Assembly: GCA_030847615.1 (NCBI GenBank)
Contig: JAUMIR010000001.1
Location: 440,688,687 to 440,752,686 of the forward strand
Direction: 5' to 3'
DNA length: 64,000 nt
From: Gambelia wislizenii
Taxonomy: Eukaryota > Chordata > Lepidosauria > Squamata > Crotaphytidae
How positions within the stretch are numbered: the stretch's first letter is position 1; each line of letters begins with the position of its first letter. A model generated the notes under the pieces. It had not been told where the DNA came from, did not search any database, and saw only the letters and a program-made list of their open reading frames with translations. Shown here in pieces: positions 20,853 to 31,779 of this stretch. The translations under genes and the position numbers were made by a program.

Positions 20853-21371
20853 TGGCCCTGTAAACGCCATACTTATCAGGCTTCTCTTATTGTAGATCAG
20901 AGTATCCTGCCACACTGTGATCTGTATCAGAGTAAAAAGGTGGTCCTATGCTGATCACATGTCCTATACGTCATACTATTTCCAGCCACATGGCTGCGGT
21001 GGCTCCATTTTTTCCTTTGTTTGCTTATGCATGTGAATATGCAAATATACATTGTCCCAGAGTACTGTATTACTGTATTATCCAGATATGGGCACAATTT
21101 AAAAATAAATAAATAAATAAAACCCCAGGACAGAGTTCTGTTCATCGGGAGTCCTGCACTTGGCTTCACACTGAAGCCAATCAGCAGCCACCAAATGGCC
21201 AAAAATCCAGGTTTCCCTCTCAAATGCATAGCAAACAATGAATCTTCCAGATCTGTGTTTGCTGCAGAAACCCCAGTGAAGATGCGAATCATCAAAAATG
21301 TGTGTCAACCATGCTATGAATATAGGGTGCGTATTGGATTATTATTATTTTTTGCCCATGTAGACAAGCCC
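20853..21371 (-). mobile_element. Probable Harbinger-like MITE (tentative)
   Basis: The right end reads CCCATGTAGACAAGCCC, the same terminal word as family 1, and the body carries CCAATCAGCAGCCACC and GGCCAAAAATCCAGG as in that family. The left end (GGCCCTGTAAACGCC) is a weak partner. No target duplication is certain. It contains an AAAT run at 21100-21120. Confidence 0.4.
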
Positions 21372-21611
21372 TGTGCTAGGATGTCTGTGACACCCCCCAC
21401 AACATACTGTTGTTCAATGAGCACAGTTAAAATGATCACTGATGTTGGTAACCTTTACATCTCTATTGCATTTCCTCCTTATCTGGCCAAAGAGTATGCA
21501 TAAATATCTGCCCAACTGAGGCAATGCTCCATACCTTTAAGAGGCTAAAAGCTTATGCCAATGAAAATTTGTTAGTCTGTAAAGTGACAGGAGACTTTCC
21601 TTGTTTTTTTT

Positions 21612-21766
21612 CCGGGCTGTGAGGCTGTGTTCTAGAATAGTTTCTTTCTGACGTTTTGCCTGCATCTGTGGCTGGCATCTTCAGAGATGCCAGCCACATA
21701 TGCCAGCCACAGATGCAGGTGAAACATCAGAAAGAAACTATTCCAGAACACGGCCTCACAGCCCGG
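21612..21766. repeat. 67-bp-arm inverted repeat, Penelope-like
   Basis: The arm 21612-21678 and the reverse complement of 21700-21766 agree at about 61 of 67 positions, with a 21-bp spacer. The arms carry GAAACATCAGAAAGAAACTATTCC and CTCACAGCCCGG, and downstream come GGCCGTGAAAGCCTTCGAC words that I recall from squamate Penelope-like elements. I rate that family call as moderate. The spacer plus arm reads CTGAAGATGCC...GCAGG, then a GAAAC-type word on the minus strand, loosely like a hammerhead ribozyme core. Confidence 0.6.
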
Positions 21767-21887
21767 AAAAAAACCCAAGGGAAATCTATGGATGCTGGCC
21801 GTGAAAGCCTTCGACTTCACATTGACAGGAGACTCTTTGTTTTTCTATTTGGTTGATGTGTTCTCTCTTTCTCTGAGTACCACTGGA

Positions 21888-22142
21888 CTTGATTGCAGAG
21901 TGAGGTTCAAACTACAGGAAAAGAGATTCCACCTAAACATTAGGAAGAACTTCCTGACAGTAAGAGCTGTTCAGAAGTGGAATACATTGCCTTGGAGTGT
22001 AGTGGCGTCTCCTTCTTTGGAGATTTTTAAACAGAGGCTGGATGGTCATTTGTTGGGAATGATTTGATTGTGTATTCCTGCATGGCAGAGGGTTGGAATG
22101 GATGGCCCTTGGGGGCTCTTCCAACTCTATGATTCTATGATC
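21888..22142 (+). mobile_element. CR1 LINE 3' fragment
   Basis: It encodes KLQEKRFHLNIRKNFLTVRAVQKWNTLPWSVVASPSLEIFKQRLDGHLLGM in one open frame, then the 3' UTR with GGTTGGAATGGATGGCCCTT and the ATGATTCTATGA tail. It is 5'-truncated. It follows the Penelope-like inverted repeat by about 100 bp. Confidence 0.93.
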
Positions 22143-23605
22143 CACTGGTGTTTAATATGATATGTTAATCTGTAGACACAAGAGCTTGTACATATGCACT
22201 AGAGTGGCACAATTGTGAAGCTGGGGCAAACATTTGCACCTATATGCTACTTTGAAGGAATCATTTCATTGAAGGAAGTATCTCCCCCCCTCATTTGAGA
22301 GTTAATGCCAGAAATGGTATTTTCTGCAGTTGCACTATAATATTAGAAAGCAAGGAATATACACAGGCTAGTCTCCTCTTCGAAACTATACTGCATTTGA
22401 ATCACTATGTACAAATGGGCATATCAACACGTAACTTGAGAAGAGGACCTTCAGAGTCATAACCAGAACTATGCTCAATGCTGATCAGAAGTAAGAATGG
22501 AGTGAAGGTGGAAATGAGAGACTCAGGCCATGGTGAAAGGGTTGAGCACATGCTTTGCATGCAGAAATTGCTAGGTTTAGCTCCTCCTTCTTTCAAGGCC
22601 CTCACCACCAATCAGTCCTGGGTTTATGCACATGCTAAATGAGGTAACATTTAGGGCCTCTGATTTTGATGTGCAAATTTTAAAAACAAAATCATTTTTT
22701 GAATAATATGCACAGAGAGTTATGCTAGGGAGCCTCTTAAACTACAGATATGGTTTAGGGCATTTACTGAAGTAGATATGTCAAAATGGGATATTAGCTA
22801 GAAACCTTGTCTGTTCACTGACAACATCCAAACAACATCTTTGTATGTAGCGCCTAAATTCCATTCCTATTTGTACTGTTATCTTTTCTTTACATTCATG
22901 TTTTGTTACAATTTTACTCACTGCTCATTTTGTGTTTAGTTTATGATTATTTCATGCACATTATTCATGTTTAGGTTAATACTCTCATTCTATGTTTATC
23001 CAATCGTTCTGCCACTTGTAGTATGACATGTGTATGTGTTATATATACAGTTGATTTGTTGCATCCCTAGGTAACAAATTTCATATTGCAGTATGAAATT
23101 TGCTGGACTTTAGGAGCAATGTATGGGATAAAGTTTTTCCCTGTGCTCCCATGGGACCACCCCTCACTTGAAAAATGGTTGGAAATTAAACTGGAATTAA
23201 CTGCCAGTTTTCATTTCCAGGTGTTTGGGGCAGTTCTGGAATGCAGGACTGGGTTGAAAGTGTATTTAATCTATCTGCTACTCCTAGAAACCTCAAAGAA
23301 TGTTGATCTATCCATTTTGGGGCAACTTTCACCCCCCCCAAACAGGAAGTTGTGGGGTCTTCAGGACTGGTGGGTGCAAAAATGTTCCTAGTGGTGATAT
23401 GCGGCTTATGACATATATGTTGCTTATCCTCATGCTCAAGTGGCAAGTACTGGCATGATACATACCTACTAATATTTTCCCCTTCAATTGGGCTAATAAT
23501 AGCTTCCAAGAGCCATCATAGTATGGTAATTTAGACTGAGAGTGGAACCGTCCAGGTTCTAGTGCCATGAAAGTGATTTGGTAATCTTGAACCAGTAATA
23601 CATCC
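22143..23605. other. No recognisable feature
   Basis: AT-rich non-coding sequence. Open frames at 23086-23616 on both strands are short and look random. Confidence 0.5.
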
Positions 23606-23608
23606 TCA

Positions 23609-24222
23609 GAGATCATCTATACAAGGCAATAAAGTGTGGATTGATGTGCAGCAACACCAATTTGCAGCAGCTTTCATTTGTTTCCACATTATTTTTCAAG
23701 ATCTCAGGCATGCAAAGCCATACATATTTGTTGTTCAAACAGGCATGCTTGTGAATCAAGATGGTGAGCATGAGTGAATTACAGTATTTGCATTTTTATT
23801 GTCACCAGTTGCTGCTGCTGAACAGTATTTTTTTAAGCAAATCCAAGGTGCAGAAGTATGATCTTCCACTTAAATAAACAGACAAAAGAGGGGGGAGGTT
23901 GTTTTACCATCTCAGCGCATGATCGCTAAGTCGAAAATCCAACATGGCGGTTCCAGGCACAGCCTTGCCAGCAAGCTCCACCCCCTGCACACATCTAGCC
24001 AATCAGCTTTCTACTTACTGGGAAAGTGAAGAAAAGTGAATCGATTGTTCCAACAAGCAAGAATGTGCATTTCCTTTGGAAATGCACAAAGGCTTTTCCT
24101 GTGGAGTATTTGGAGTTTTTGTCCCCACTTCCAAATGTGGTGAAATGATGTGGGATTCCATTGGGACAAAATACATTCTCCTCAAATTCTATAAGGAGTG
24201 TTTTCACTGCATAGACAAGCCC
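23609..24222 (+). mobile_element. Harbinger-like MITE family 1 (614 bp)
   Basis: It is flanked by TCA on both sides (23606-23608, 24223-24225). The right end is CATAGACAAGCCC; the left end GAGATCATCTATAC is a decayed partner. Shared family blocks: TGGATTGATGTGCAGCAACACC, CAGTTGCTGCTGCTGAACAG, GAAAATCCAACATGGCGG and CTAGCCAATCAGCTTTCTAC. It is non-coding. Confidence 0.82.
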
Positions 24223-24225
24223 TCA

Positions 24226-24542
24226 GTAAAATGCTCTTCGTTCACAGGGTTGTTGTGAGGAGAAAGTGGGGGAAACCTAAAACTAGGTATTCTCCAGGAG
24301 TTTATTGTATGAAAAATGGGGTATCAATGTAAATAAAATATTTTGATGGGCAATTTAGATTGGGAAAGTGGTTTACGGGGCTGAGGGGAGGTGGATTAAT
24401 TCCACCTTTGTCAGTGCCACTCTTCAAATCCAAATAGCTTTAAAACATTTATTAAACATTTTAAAAAATAAATCACTCTGAGGTTTTTTTCATATAAAAA
24501 AATAAAACACTGGGCAATCCAGTGAGTGTGTTTTCTTGCAAC

Positions 24543-24585
<43 letters not shown>

Positions 24586-25443
24586 TTTTAATCTGTGCAG
24601 CTAAAGCCAAAACACTAAGTGAACTGGAATCTTTGCCTCATTCTTTCTAAATAAAGTCTTATCAAGTCAAATGAATCCATGTTTACTATTAGGTGATCAG
24701 GCTTCACATCTAATGTCAACAACTCCACTTACCTTTTCTCATGTAACATTTTGAGTTAATAAATTTTTCCTCAATTCAGCTTTAGCAAAGCATGATGCAT
24801 TAACCTCACTGTCATACCCAAACAGTCCTACAATTAATCTACCTCCTTAAGGTTGTTTTGTACCCAGTTTCCCAGATGACTGCTAATATTTAATAGATTT
24901 CCACTGAGCATCTGTGTAAAAGGATATTTATGGACAAGGCCTCATTTATGAACACAAGTACCATTATTCGCCATTACTCTCATTATGGTACAAAAGACTT
25001 ATCTTGACCTTTAAAGTAACACAATTTGTAGATGCATGTAGAAGATTACAAAGAAATACAATCCATTTCTCTAATAATATGACTGCTGAAGTTAATGGCC
25101 ACATCAGTCTGAGAAATGAAGAATAACTGAAGTGCAGTTTTAAATATTTTTTTGTACAAAAGCCTCAAACATACAAAATGGGAATTTATAATAGAAAAGG
25201 CTTTAATTTTGAAGGAAGGAGTAGATATGTGTGAAATCTTAGTACAGCCCTTCTAGGCTTCTTTATTCTGTTTTTCCTCTCCCATGTACTTCCGTATTTT
25301 TTTTCTGTTGTTTAGCATGCAGATTTTCTTTTAATATATGTCCAGAAAGGCAGAGGTTTGGTTTAATAAGAAGGCTGTGACAAGATGTATTTCCAATGCT
25401 ACTTTTGGAAAAATTGAACAGAGCATTCACACCAAAAGCAAGA
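24226..25443. other. No gene; SINE trace and microsatellite
   Basis: The words ACAGGGTTGTTGTGAGGAG (24246) look like the 3' part of a tRNA-SINE. The rest is AT-rich and non-coding apart from the TTTC run. Confidence 0.45.
24543..24586. repeat. (TTTC)n microsatellite
   Basis: Eleven tandem TTTC units, uninterrupted. Confidence 0.95.
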
Positions 25444-25610
25444 GCAGTGAAATGGTTAGAGTGCTGGGCTTGGAGTAGGAAGACCCTAGTCAAATCCATT
25501 GGAAGCCAAACTCACAGAATAACCTTAGGCCAGTTACCTTCCCTACAATATGTCTAACATACTTCCCAGGTTTGTTTTGAAGACAAAATGGGTGGGATGG
25601 AAAAATTACC
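25444..25610 (+). mobile_element. tRNA-derived SINE fragment
   Basis: The head GTGAAATGGTTAGAGTGCTGG (A-box-like) and CTAGTCAAATCC (B-box-like) are followed by ACCTTAGGCCAGTTAC and GTTTGTTTTGAAGACAAAATGG. This is the standard order in reptilian tRNA-SINEs. The boxes are decayed. Confidence 0.7.
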
Positions 25611-25772
25611 AGGATTAAAATGCAATCAATAAGTTTAGAATTGGTGAACCTCAGATCAAATTGTTAATAGTTCACTCATTTTAGAAAAGATCCTGAGGAT
25701 TTGCAAAAATATTCTAAAGTGACTTGCTGCTGTAGTTGTTGTCCAGGTGTGTTTTCACTCCTATTTAGATAA

Positions 25773-26390
25773 ATGGAAAAGAAGGACATGGATCAGCTGG
25801 ATGATAAGGATAAGGAAAAGATTAAAAAGAGAAAGGTTGAGAGGAATTGGTCGAATTGGTTATCGGGTTTTCTGATTATGGCAGGTGTCATTGCCAAGGT
25901 ATATCCTCACCACGCGGCAGCACTCTTTCAATACATAGACATTATCCACAGGGCGTATGTGGATTTTTCAGGCCCCGCATGGCTTCTGTACGATGAGGCA
26001 TTTCGCATGCAGGCGGCAATATACCCAGCTTTACGCTGGGATATGATGCATCCTCAACAATGGATGCAATTGATGATGCCAGCTCGACCAATTCAGGGCG
26101 AGAGAACACACAGTGGTCATTTGATTAAGTTTTCGGCCACTGGAGCCGCTAAGGCCCCCACCGGTGTGGCAGCTGGCCAGAAACTGTTGTGCTGGGAGTT
26201 CAGCTCCCATGGGACAGGTGCACAGAAGGCCTGCAGATTCAGCCAGAAGTGCTCTATCTGTGGGGCTTCCCATTCTTTTCGAAACTGCCCGAGAGGTAAG
26301 GGTTCATTTAGAGGGAACAGAGGAGCACAGGGTGGAGCTATGGGAGGTGGAAATCCCAGCCAGCCTCCAAAAGGGCCCCAGCCCAATTAA
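25773..26390 (+). pseudogene. DIRS gag-like protein, open frame
   Basis: A 205-codon open frame. Residues 20-100 (NWSNWLSGFLIMAGVIAKVYP, then AAALFQYIDIIHRAYVDFSG and AWLLYDEAFRMQAAIYPALRW) match the conserved core of DIRS gag. Near residues 155-175, QKCSICGASHSFRNCPRG has a C-x2-C-x3-H-x4-C zinc-knuckle spacing, followed by a Gly/Arg/Gln-rich tail. It probably binds element RNA in the particle. The true start may lie upstream, since flanking text is too decayed to judge. The frame is intact, but its pol is dead. Confidence 0.8.
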
Positions 26391-27155
26391 GTTGGATGTC
26401 TTAGACAGATGGCTGCGCTTATATCCTGATAGGTTAGCAGCCGATTACATATCCCAGGGTTTTCATTTTGGTTTTCGCATTCCTTTCAAGGCATAAGACG
26501 TCCCTATAGGGCACACAATTTGTTATCAGTTAAGGGCAAAGAAGATATTGTTAGGGAGAAAATATGCAAGGAAGCGGCGGAGGGAAGGGTAGTTGGCCCC
26601 TTTAGCTAACCCCCCATGCACAACCTTCGGGTGTCGCCACTGGGCATAGTTCCTAAAAAGGCCCTGGGAAAATTTAGGTTGATTCACCATTTGTCATACC
26701 CAAAGGGGGAGTCAGTTAATGACTCCATCCCAGTGGAGCTATGTATACACTTCCTTTGATGCTGCTATCAGGGAGGTACGCCGACATGGGCTGGGAGCTG
26801 AGTTGACAAAGTGCGACGTTAAGTCGGCATTCCACCTTCTCCCAGTGCATCCGGATGATTTTGAATTGTTAGGTTTTCAATTTGATGGCGGGTTCTATAT
26901 GGACCATGCTCTACCCATGGGCTGTTCCATCTCTTGTAAAGCATTTGAGACCTTCAGCGCCTTTTTAGAGTGGGCACTGAAGGTTAGAACTGGGATAAGG
27001 GGGATTGTCCATTATTTGGATGATTTCTTCTTCATAGGGCAAGTTGGTTCAGGAGTGTGCAGCCATTTGCTGCACCAGTTTCAGAGACTGACGGAAGAGT
27101 TGGGAGTCCCCCTAGCTGTTACACAAGCTAAAAACAATGCAACAATGGTCTACAT
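26389..27155 (+). pseudogene. DIRS reverse transcriptase, truncated
   Basis: It starts in the overlapping frame with LDRWLRLYPDRLAADYISQGFHFGFRIPF, then VKGKEDIVREKICKEAAEGRVVGPF, LRVSPLGIVPKKALGKFRLIHHLSYP, and in the open segment 26719-27183 LTKCDVKSAFHLLPVHPDDF (motif A), ALPMGCSISCKAFETFSAFLEW (motif B) and IVHYLDDFFFIG (motif C, YLDD). All three catalytic Asp are present. A stop near 26608 and frame changes near 26497 and 26730 break it. It ends after the thumb start (ELGVPLA), without RNase H. Confidence 0.87.
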
Positions 27156-27416
27156 TCAAATAAACATGACACTAAAAGTATAAATCACACACCACAAAGG
27201 AGTAAATTTCCCCCTCAGGTGTTCTTTTTCTGCAAGCTGAAAGTAAAAGCTATAGGTCAACAAATGGGATTCCAAAACCTTTTCTAAAGTACTGCAATTC
27301 TCCCAGAGTACTTCTAGCATATTCTAGGAAACATTTGGCATATTCTAGGAAAGCTGGATTCCCCTCTGTGTATAGATACAACTCATGTTTAGTCATGATG
27401 ATCCAAGAAAGACCAA

Positions 27417-27634
27417 GGCCTTTTCTATATGAGGGGCAAAATGTGGATTGATGTGCACTAACACCAATTCAAAGCAGCTTCGATTTGTCTTAATGGCTTT
27501 TTGGCAAAATTGCAGGCATGCAAAACTATCCACTTTTGCTGTCCCAACGGACATGCCTGCAAATCAAAATGGCAGGCGCAAATGAATTACTCATGTTTTC
27601 ATTTTCACCAGTTGCTGCTGCAGAACAGTATTTT

Positions 27635-27680
<46 letters not shown>

Positions 27681-28082
27681 TGCAAAAGTACGATATTCTG
27701 CCTAAATAAAAAAAGGGGGAATGGCTGTTTCGTCACTTCAGCCCATGATCTCTATGGAGAAAATCCAAGATGGCAGTTCCAGGCACTTGCCTTGTCAGCA
27801 AGCTCTGCCCCCTGCCCATGTCCAACCAATCAGCTTTCTACTTCTGCTGTTATGGGGAATGCAAATAAATTCAAATTGGTTGTCCCAACGAGTGAGAATG
27901 TGCATTCCCTGCAGAACTTTTTAAAAATTTCAGGGAAAGCTGTAAAGGCTTTTTCTTTGGAGTTTTTGGTGGATTTGCCCCCCTTCCTTCCAAATACTGA
28001 AGATTGATGCAAGATGGCATTTAGTCAAATCATATTCTCCTTGAATTCTATGAGGAGTAATTTTGCCATTTAAACAGCCCCC
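27417..28082 (+). mobile_element. Harbinger-like MITE family 1 (666 bp)
   Basis: It aligns with 23609-24222 over its full length: TGTGGATTGATGTGCACTAAC, CAGTTGCTGCTGCAGAACAG, GAGAAAATCCAAGATGGCAG and CCAACCAATCAGCTTTCTAC. It is longer because of an internal AT microsatellite. Ends are decayed (GGCCTTTTCTATATG left, TTTAAACAGCCCC right). The flanks CAA and CGA may be a worn duplication. Confidence 0.8.
27639..27678. repeat. (AT)n microsatellite
   Basis: Twenty AT units inside the MITE, at the site where other copies have a T-run. Confidence 0.95.
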
Positions 28083-29221
28083 GAAACTGAATCCTAAACT
28101 GTATTTTTTTTTTAATTTAGCTGAATCCCTGTGATTTCTCCCACAAAATGTGTTAGGTCATTATAACTCCATCCATATTCCTCCTGAGAAGACCTTTCTT
28201 GTAGTCATTTAGTTCAGCATCCACTTCAGAATTGTTTGGGGTGGATAAACAATACAACTTGGAGAAGATGGATCTGAGTCTTGCTACTCATGTTATAAAT
28301 AAACCTGTTCTGCTCTGGGCAAGGAGGCAGGAAGGATATGGTGTTGGGACCTCTATGCCACCTCCCCAGAGTTACAAGGCTGCCTTCTGGAACAGACCAC
28401 TCTGTCACAACTACAATTGCATATCCCCTAACTGGTTTGACAGGGACAGTCCTGATTAATCCTCATTTTTTTCAGGTACTTCAAAAATATCCCAGTTTCT
28501 CTATCCTCCTCCCACTTCCTTGCTTTGTCCTCAGTTTACTTCAATTGGTGCAAAATGAATTCAAAGTGGAAAAGTAGTTTTCACTCAGTTCACTCAGTAC
28601 AGGGGAGAGGAAAGGAGAAGGCTGAATCTTGCCCTTCTCAGTAGGCTCAGGTAAAAGCAAATTGCCACAGTTGCATTTCCCAGCTTGTGGGTTCTCCCTC
28701 ATTAATCATTTCCCCCCTTGAACTTCACTCTGATGTTGCTTGGTCAGATGTGTCCCAGCTTTCACCGGTGGAATGTTGGAGGATATAATAATGCACTCTT
28801 CAGAGTCTAGGCAGTGGTGATCAAGTGTAAGCTTTAGACTAAACTTTGAAGGAGATATCCAAGGTGCTGAAACCTATTCCTCAGCTCCTTTAAAGCTCCG
28901 ACTTAGACCTGAAATGGAATTACCACTCCACTATGATGGGAGTCACCCATCTCCACTGCCTATATGGTAAAGTCATCCTGTATCTTGGGCAGGAAATCCC
29001 AATTCTAAGGAAAAGTACACATTTACTCATGCAAAAGGTATGCACAGAGAGTGCAAAGCTGTCTAATGTAAAACACACAAACACATACTTTTGTCACACC
29101 AACCTGTTGTCTCGTGACAATTGTGTTGTTTAAGGAAACATGCCAGTATGGAAACAATCGCTATCACACTTATCTGCAATAGTGCTATGGTGCTTTGGCA
29201 ATGCACAATCCTGCTATCAGT
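28083..29221. other. No recognisable feature
   Basis: Non-coding sequence of mixed composition with short random open frames. Confidence 0.5.
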
Positions 29222-29500
29222 CTTTTTTTTTTTAATTTAATTATTTATACCCTGCTCTTCAGCCACAAGGCTATCAGAGCGGCTTACAAATTGTTTTAAG
29301 CAATAGCTATTTACATATCTACACTGCATTAAACAGTTTCCAATGTGTGTTAGCTAATTGCCCCCCACAAGCTGGGTACTCAATTTACCGACCTACGAAA
29401 GGATGGAAGGCTGAGTGAACCTTGGAGCCAGCTGGAATCGAACTTGCAATGTGGTGACTTGCAGGACTGGCATTTAACCACTGCGCCACCAGGGCTCTTC
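29222..29500 (-). mobile_element. tRNA-derived SINE
   Basis: On the minus strand the head GAGCCCTGGTGGCGCAGTGG (A box) and GCAAGTTCGATTCC (B box) start the element. Next come CCTTCCATCCTTTCGTAGGTCGG and GCAATTAGCTAACACACATTGG, and a 3' part with TTGTAAGCCGCTCTGATAGCC that ends in an AATTAAA tail, a 3' end shared with L2-like LINEs. It is well preserved. Confidence 0.85.
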
Positions 29501-30255
29501 CACACTGCCTCTCTGACTCTGCCTTCCTAATCGTGTCCACCCTACTTAGTGTGTGCATGCTGTGCATTTTTTAAAATTTGTTAGGCAGGCAAGGGCTTGG
29601 ATGGCACTGGCATCTCTGTGGATGTCCATTTTGTAGCCCAGGCCGAGTTCCAAGGGGGTTCTGTTGCCAGCAAGCAGGTCTGAGGGATCAGGCTGGTTGG
29701 GCTTGGGCCATTCCATTGCCAGCAAACAGGCTGAGGGACTGCACTGCTTCAACTTAGGTCATCAGGGAGTTCTCCTGCAGCCAGGCTCCATTGCACCTGC
29801 TATCAATTTCCAAACGGCCTTGCTGCAGGAGAACGTTCGGCTGGATTGTGGGGGCTTATTTATAGCTCAGAAGTCATCTTTGTAGGCAAGATATTAATAC
29901 AGAGAGTGAGAGAGGGGGAGAAGACAGATGTATAGGATGATGTGGAGGGAAAATGTCCTGGCTGAGGAAGAGAGGAATAATGGATGGGGCGGCAGTAACA
30001 GTGAACAAATTCTTGGAAGGCAGGGATGAATTGCCTTGGCCCTGCCTTTGATCCCAGGCCTTTCTCTGTCCCCCATCTGCTTCATCTTCTAACTCTGCTG
30101 CTCATGCCAGTATTGCCATTTTGTGGGCTGCTCAAGATGTCAACCTTTAACTTATTTTCAGTATTCCACTGTGCTGCATTCAACAAATCTGGCATCAACT
30201 CGCATCTCCACCCACCCACCATCTGCCATCAGGTGAGCCAAAGTCACCCTTTCAA
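29501..30255. other. No recognisable feature
   Basis: Moderate GC content, no family recognised. The segment 29645-29760 has two similar stretches (TGCCAGCAAGCAGGTCTGAGGGA and TGCCAGCAAACAGGCTGAGGGA), a small local duplication. Confidence 0.5.
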
Positions 30256-30284
30256 TCCTTAATCCATTGCTGTTTACTTGGGAC

Positions 30285-30400
30285 CAAATTCTATTGTGTT
30301 CAATAGGCTTTACTTCTGGAGTGTGGCTGCCCAAGTCTTTCTGAGCTAACGACTTCATGCATTTCTGAACTAGTTTACTCAGAAGTAAGTCCCACAGAGT
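30285..30400. repeat. AAGTCCCA-type repeat fragments
   Basis: ATTCTATTGTGTTCAATAGGCTTTACTTC and ACTCAGAAGTAAGTCCCACAGAG are two oppositely oriented decayed pieces of the same palindromic family seen at 7545-7635. Confidence 0.5.
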
Positions 30401-30489
30401 GTCCTCTTTCTTCAGACACCAGAAGTGGAGTGACGTCTCCATGCTTGGGATGGTGAGAGGAGGGGAGAAAACCATGCCCACTTACACTG

Positions 30490-30745
30490 CATGGTTGCCG
30501 CAATATCACAACAGTAGTGGAATGAAATGATTACATCTGAAACAATAGTCAAACAGCAGCAATATTGCAGCCGTTAATGGGTTTTTCCCATTAATGAAAA
30601 GATGTGAAGCAATAATGATTGAAATGCAATGCAACAATAGGAGAGACACAACGTTGTGTGATAAGATGCTATTATCTTTCTGTAATTGCAATTTACTGCC
30701 TCATGTGATAAAATCCTTATTGTAACATGTCCCATAGCTGTAGAG
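30490..30745. mobile_element. Probable palindromic MITE
   Basis: A central perfect hairpin (TTAATGGG, TTTTT, CCCATTAA at 30574-30595) is surrounded by weaker inverted similarity (GCAATATCACAACAG left, CGTTGTGTGATAAGATGC right). The right end TTTATCACATGAGGC (minus strand) matches the left end of 44209-44412. Confidence 0.5.
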
Positions 30746-31244
30746 TTGTATTGTTTTAGACTGAGGGTTGTATTTGTATTGTTTATTGATTTAACAATGT
30801 TATTTTTTTTAAATGGTCTATTTAACCATTGTTTGAATGTAACCATTTTGTGGTATAATTTTATGAAAACTGTATGGAAATATCTAAAGTAAGCAAATAA
30901 ATTTTAAAAACAGTTATCTAAAGGTCTTGCATCTCATCATTCATGTTTTGAAAAGATGGGCTGCTGTTAATGCAAATTTCTTTAAGGACACATAGGACAA
31001 AAATTAATGCATCATAATAGCATCAGAGGCATATTACAACACATTTACCTCAGCTTTGTAGTAATTGTAATCAGGAGAGAGGTCTTGCCACAATTGGGAG
31101 ATTTTACTGAATAGCAGCATTCCATATACAGTATAACACAATCAAATTTTCAGTATTATTTAGTCCCACAACTATTCATTTCCTAGGTGTACTGATTAAT
31201 TAAAGACAAGGCTAATTGAGCAAATATGTCTTTCTTGGGAGAAT
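30746..31244. other. No recognisable feature
   Basis: AT-rich non-coding sequence. Confidence 0.5.
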
Positions 31245-31770
31245 CAAAATCATAGAGTTGGAAGGAGCCCCATAGGCCTTTGAGCATAACTACCCGCTCA
31301 GTGCAGAAAATCCAACTAGACCATCCCCAGCATGTAGCATTCTAGCCCCCTTTTGAAGATGTCCAGAGAAAGAGACCCCACCAGCTTTCAGGTAACTGGT
31401 TCCATCGTCAAACAGCTCTTACTGTCAAGAAGTTCCTTCTAATGTTCATTCAAAATCTGTCCTCCAGTAACTTAAAACAATTAGACCTGGTCCTACTCTC
31501 TGGGGGAGCAGAAAACAAATTTGCCCCCTCCTCTCTGTGACAGCCCTTAAAATACTTAAAGAGTGCAATCATGTCACCTCCCCCCACCCCAGTCTTCTTT
31601 TCACAAGGCTGGACATGACCAGTTCCCTCAACCTTTCCTCATATGTTTTGTCCACCATACCTTTTATCATTGTTGCCATTCCATGAACCTTCTCCAACTT
31701 GTCTATATACTTCTTAAAATGAGGTGTTCCTATTTCAGACAATACCTGTTTTGACAACTTATGTACCATT
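31245..31770 (-). mobile_element. Older CR1-type LINE 3' fragment
   Basis: On the minus strand it reads [46 protein letters not shown] and then the LFPRESRTRSNCFKLLEDRF-like and LNEHQKELLDSKSCLTMEPVT-like blocks. It ends in TCCAACTCTATGATTTTG near 31245. It is more diverged than the other CR1 fragments, so it comes from an older subfamily. Frames are broken. Confidence 0.82.
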
Positions 31771-31779
31771 TAAACAATG

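Larger units (their letters stand above)
25740..27155 (+). mobile_element. DIRS-type retroelement, 5' part
   Basis: It contains gag then reverse transcriptase, with overlapping frames as in DIRS elements. It stops abruptly near 27155, so RNase H, methyltransferase and tyrosine recombinase domains and the split repeats are absent. No terminal repeats were found. The text after 27155 is unrelated AT-rich sequence. Confidence 0.8.
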
